From: Actinokineospora fastidiosa | Lineage (GTDB): Bacteria > Actinomycetota > Actinomycetes > Mycobacteriales > Pseudonocardiaceae | DNA: 64,000 nt | Assembly (NCBI RefSeq): GCF_014648415.1 | Contig: NZ_BMRB01000001.1 | Span: 1,116,001-1,180,000 of the forward strand | Direction: 5' to 3' | Shown: positions 63,655-64,000 of the stretch, one piece after another | Layout of the letters: every line of letters starts with the position of its first letter | Numbering within the stretch: position 1 is the first letter of the stretch | The notes under the pieces: generated by a model | Told to the model about the DNA's origin: nothing | What the model saw: only the letters and a program-made list of their open reading frames with translations | Databases searched by the model: none | Translations under genes and position numbers: made by a program

Positions 63655-64000
63655 ATGCATGGCAACCTTCTGGGTCCCGAGCCGACCCGTCTGCCCGAGC
63701 GCGCCGAGCCGCAGGCGGCGCTGGAGCGCGGTGACGACCCCACGGCCGTCGCCCGCCAGTGGCCCGACTTCAGCGAGGCCTGGGCCGCCCTGGCCGAGCG
63801 CGCCCTCGACGCGGGCGAGGACGTCGCCGCCTACGCCTACGCCCGCACCGGCTACCACCGCGGCCTCGACCAGCTCCGCCGCGCAGGCTGGAAGGGCGCG
63901 GGCCCCGTCCCCTGGTCGCACCGCCCCAACCAGGGCTTCCTCCGCGCCCTGGCCGCGCTGGCCCGCGCCGCCGAGGCCATCGGCGACACCGAGGAGCACC
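63655..64000 (+). CDS. DUF3151 family protein (cut by window edge)
   Basis: The frame is open from ATG 63655 to the right edge, so about 115 residues are visible and the C-terminus is missing. It begins MHGNLLGPEPTRLPERAEPQAALERGDDPTAVARQWPDFSEAWAALAERALDAG and continues with AYAYARTGYHRGLDQLRRAGWKGAGPVPWSHRPNQGFLRALAALARAAEAIGD, the DUF3151 pattern. The family is restricted to actinobacteria and often lies near fba. Function unknown. Confidence 0.9.
   Translation, partial: MHGNLLGPEPTRLPERAEPQAALERGDDPTAVARQWPDFSEAWAALAERALDAGEDVAAYAYARTGYHRGLDQLRRAGWKGAGPVPWSHRPNQGFLRALAALARAAEAIGDTEEH

Overview
The window is GC-rich (roughly 70% or more) actinobacterial chromosome. Several gene families point to the Pseudonocardiaceae or a close relative: EspG-type and WXG/PPE-like type VII secretion accessory proteins with small lipoproteins, XRE/DUF5753 regulators with DUF397 partners, DUF1206, DUF3151 beside class II aldolase, and a FadE5-type acyl-CoA dehydrogenase. 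The genus cannot be fixed from sequence alone. Frequent GTG/TTG starts, 1-8 bp gene overlaps and strong hairpins between convergent genes all fit that assignment. I see no insertion sequence, prophage, CRISPR array, rRNA or origin. One tRNA-Gly(CCC) is present.

Layout. 1-6.3 kb: a cut-off GH63-like glucosidase, an ADP-ribosylglycohydrolase, a TIR-transmembrane-WD40 protein with about 14 propeller blades, and an M20 dipeptidase coupled to it. 6.7-10.4 kb: a three-gene 2-oxo acid dehydrogenase operon (E1 alpha, E1 beta, E2). 10.4-12.6 kb: two tandem SCP2-like genes divergent from a TetR regulator, with a palindromic operator between them. 12.6-18 kb: a secreted HNH nuclease, purA, a secreted glycerophosphodiesterase and purD. 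18.2-21.2 kb: type VII cassette A (small helical protein, DUF3558 lipoprotein, PPE/WXG-like protein, EspG-like chaperone). 21.2-30.2 kb: SAM hydroxide adenosyltransferase, an NHLRC2-like thioredoxin/NHL protein, a stand-alone GroES-like protein, a VanW protein, small membrane proteins, a secreted phytase-esterase-like protein, dcd, then the tRNA. 30.5-35.5 kb: a DUF4304-like protein, an orphan LuxR regulator with a degenerate receiver, fadE5, a GNAT and an epimerase. 35.6-38.8 kb: the purS-purQ-purL operon. 38.8-42.3 kb (minus strand): type VII cassette B (WXG100-like, EspG-like, alpha/beta hydrolase, lipoprotein), every junction overlapping.

42.5-47.9 kb: secreted GH25 lysozyme, a PAS-GGDEF-EAL protein, two divergent XRE/DUF5753 regulators and two tandem DUF397 genes. 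48.1-53.3 kb: an aminotransferase, a small membrane protein, a potassium channel, threonine aldolase, a SigE-family sigma factor with a membrane partner, and a TetR regulator. 53.3-64 kb: purB, a secreted S8 protease with two P domains, nagA behind two DasR-type (dre) sites, an ECF sigma factor, YciI, a PPOX-fold protein, an SDR behind tandem palindromes, DUF427, fba, a GNAT, an M20D amidohydrolase and a cut-off DUF3151 gene.

Six purine genes (purA, purD, purS, purQ, purL, purB) lie at four separate loci in the window. The most interesting leads are the TIR-WD40 gene, type VII cassette B, an operator motif shared by the TetR/SCP2 promoter and the fadE5 promoter, the dre pair at nagA, and the tandem DUF397 genes.
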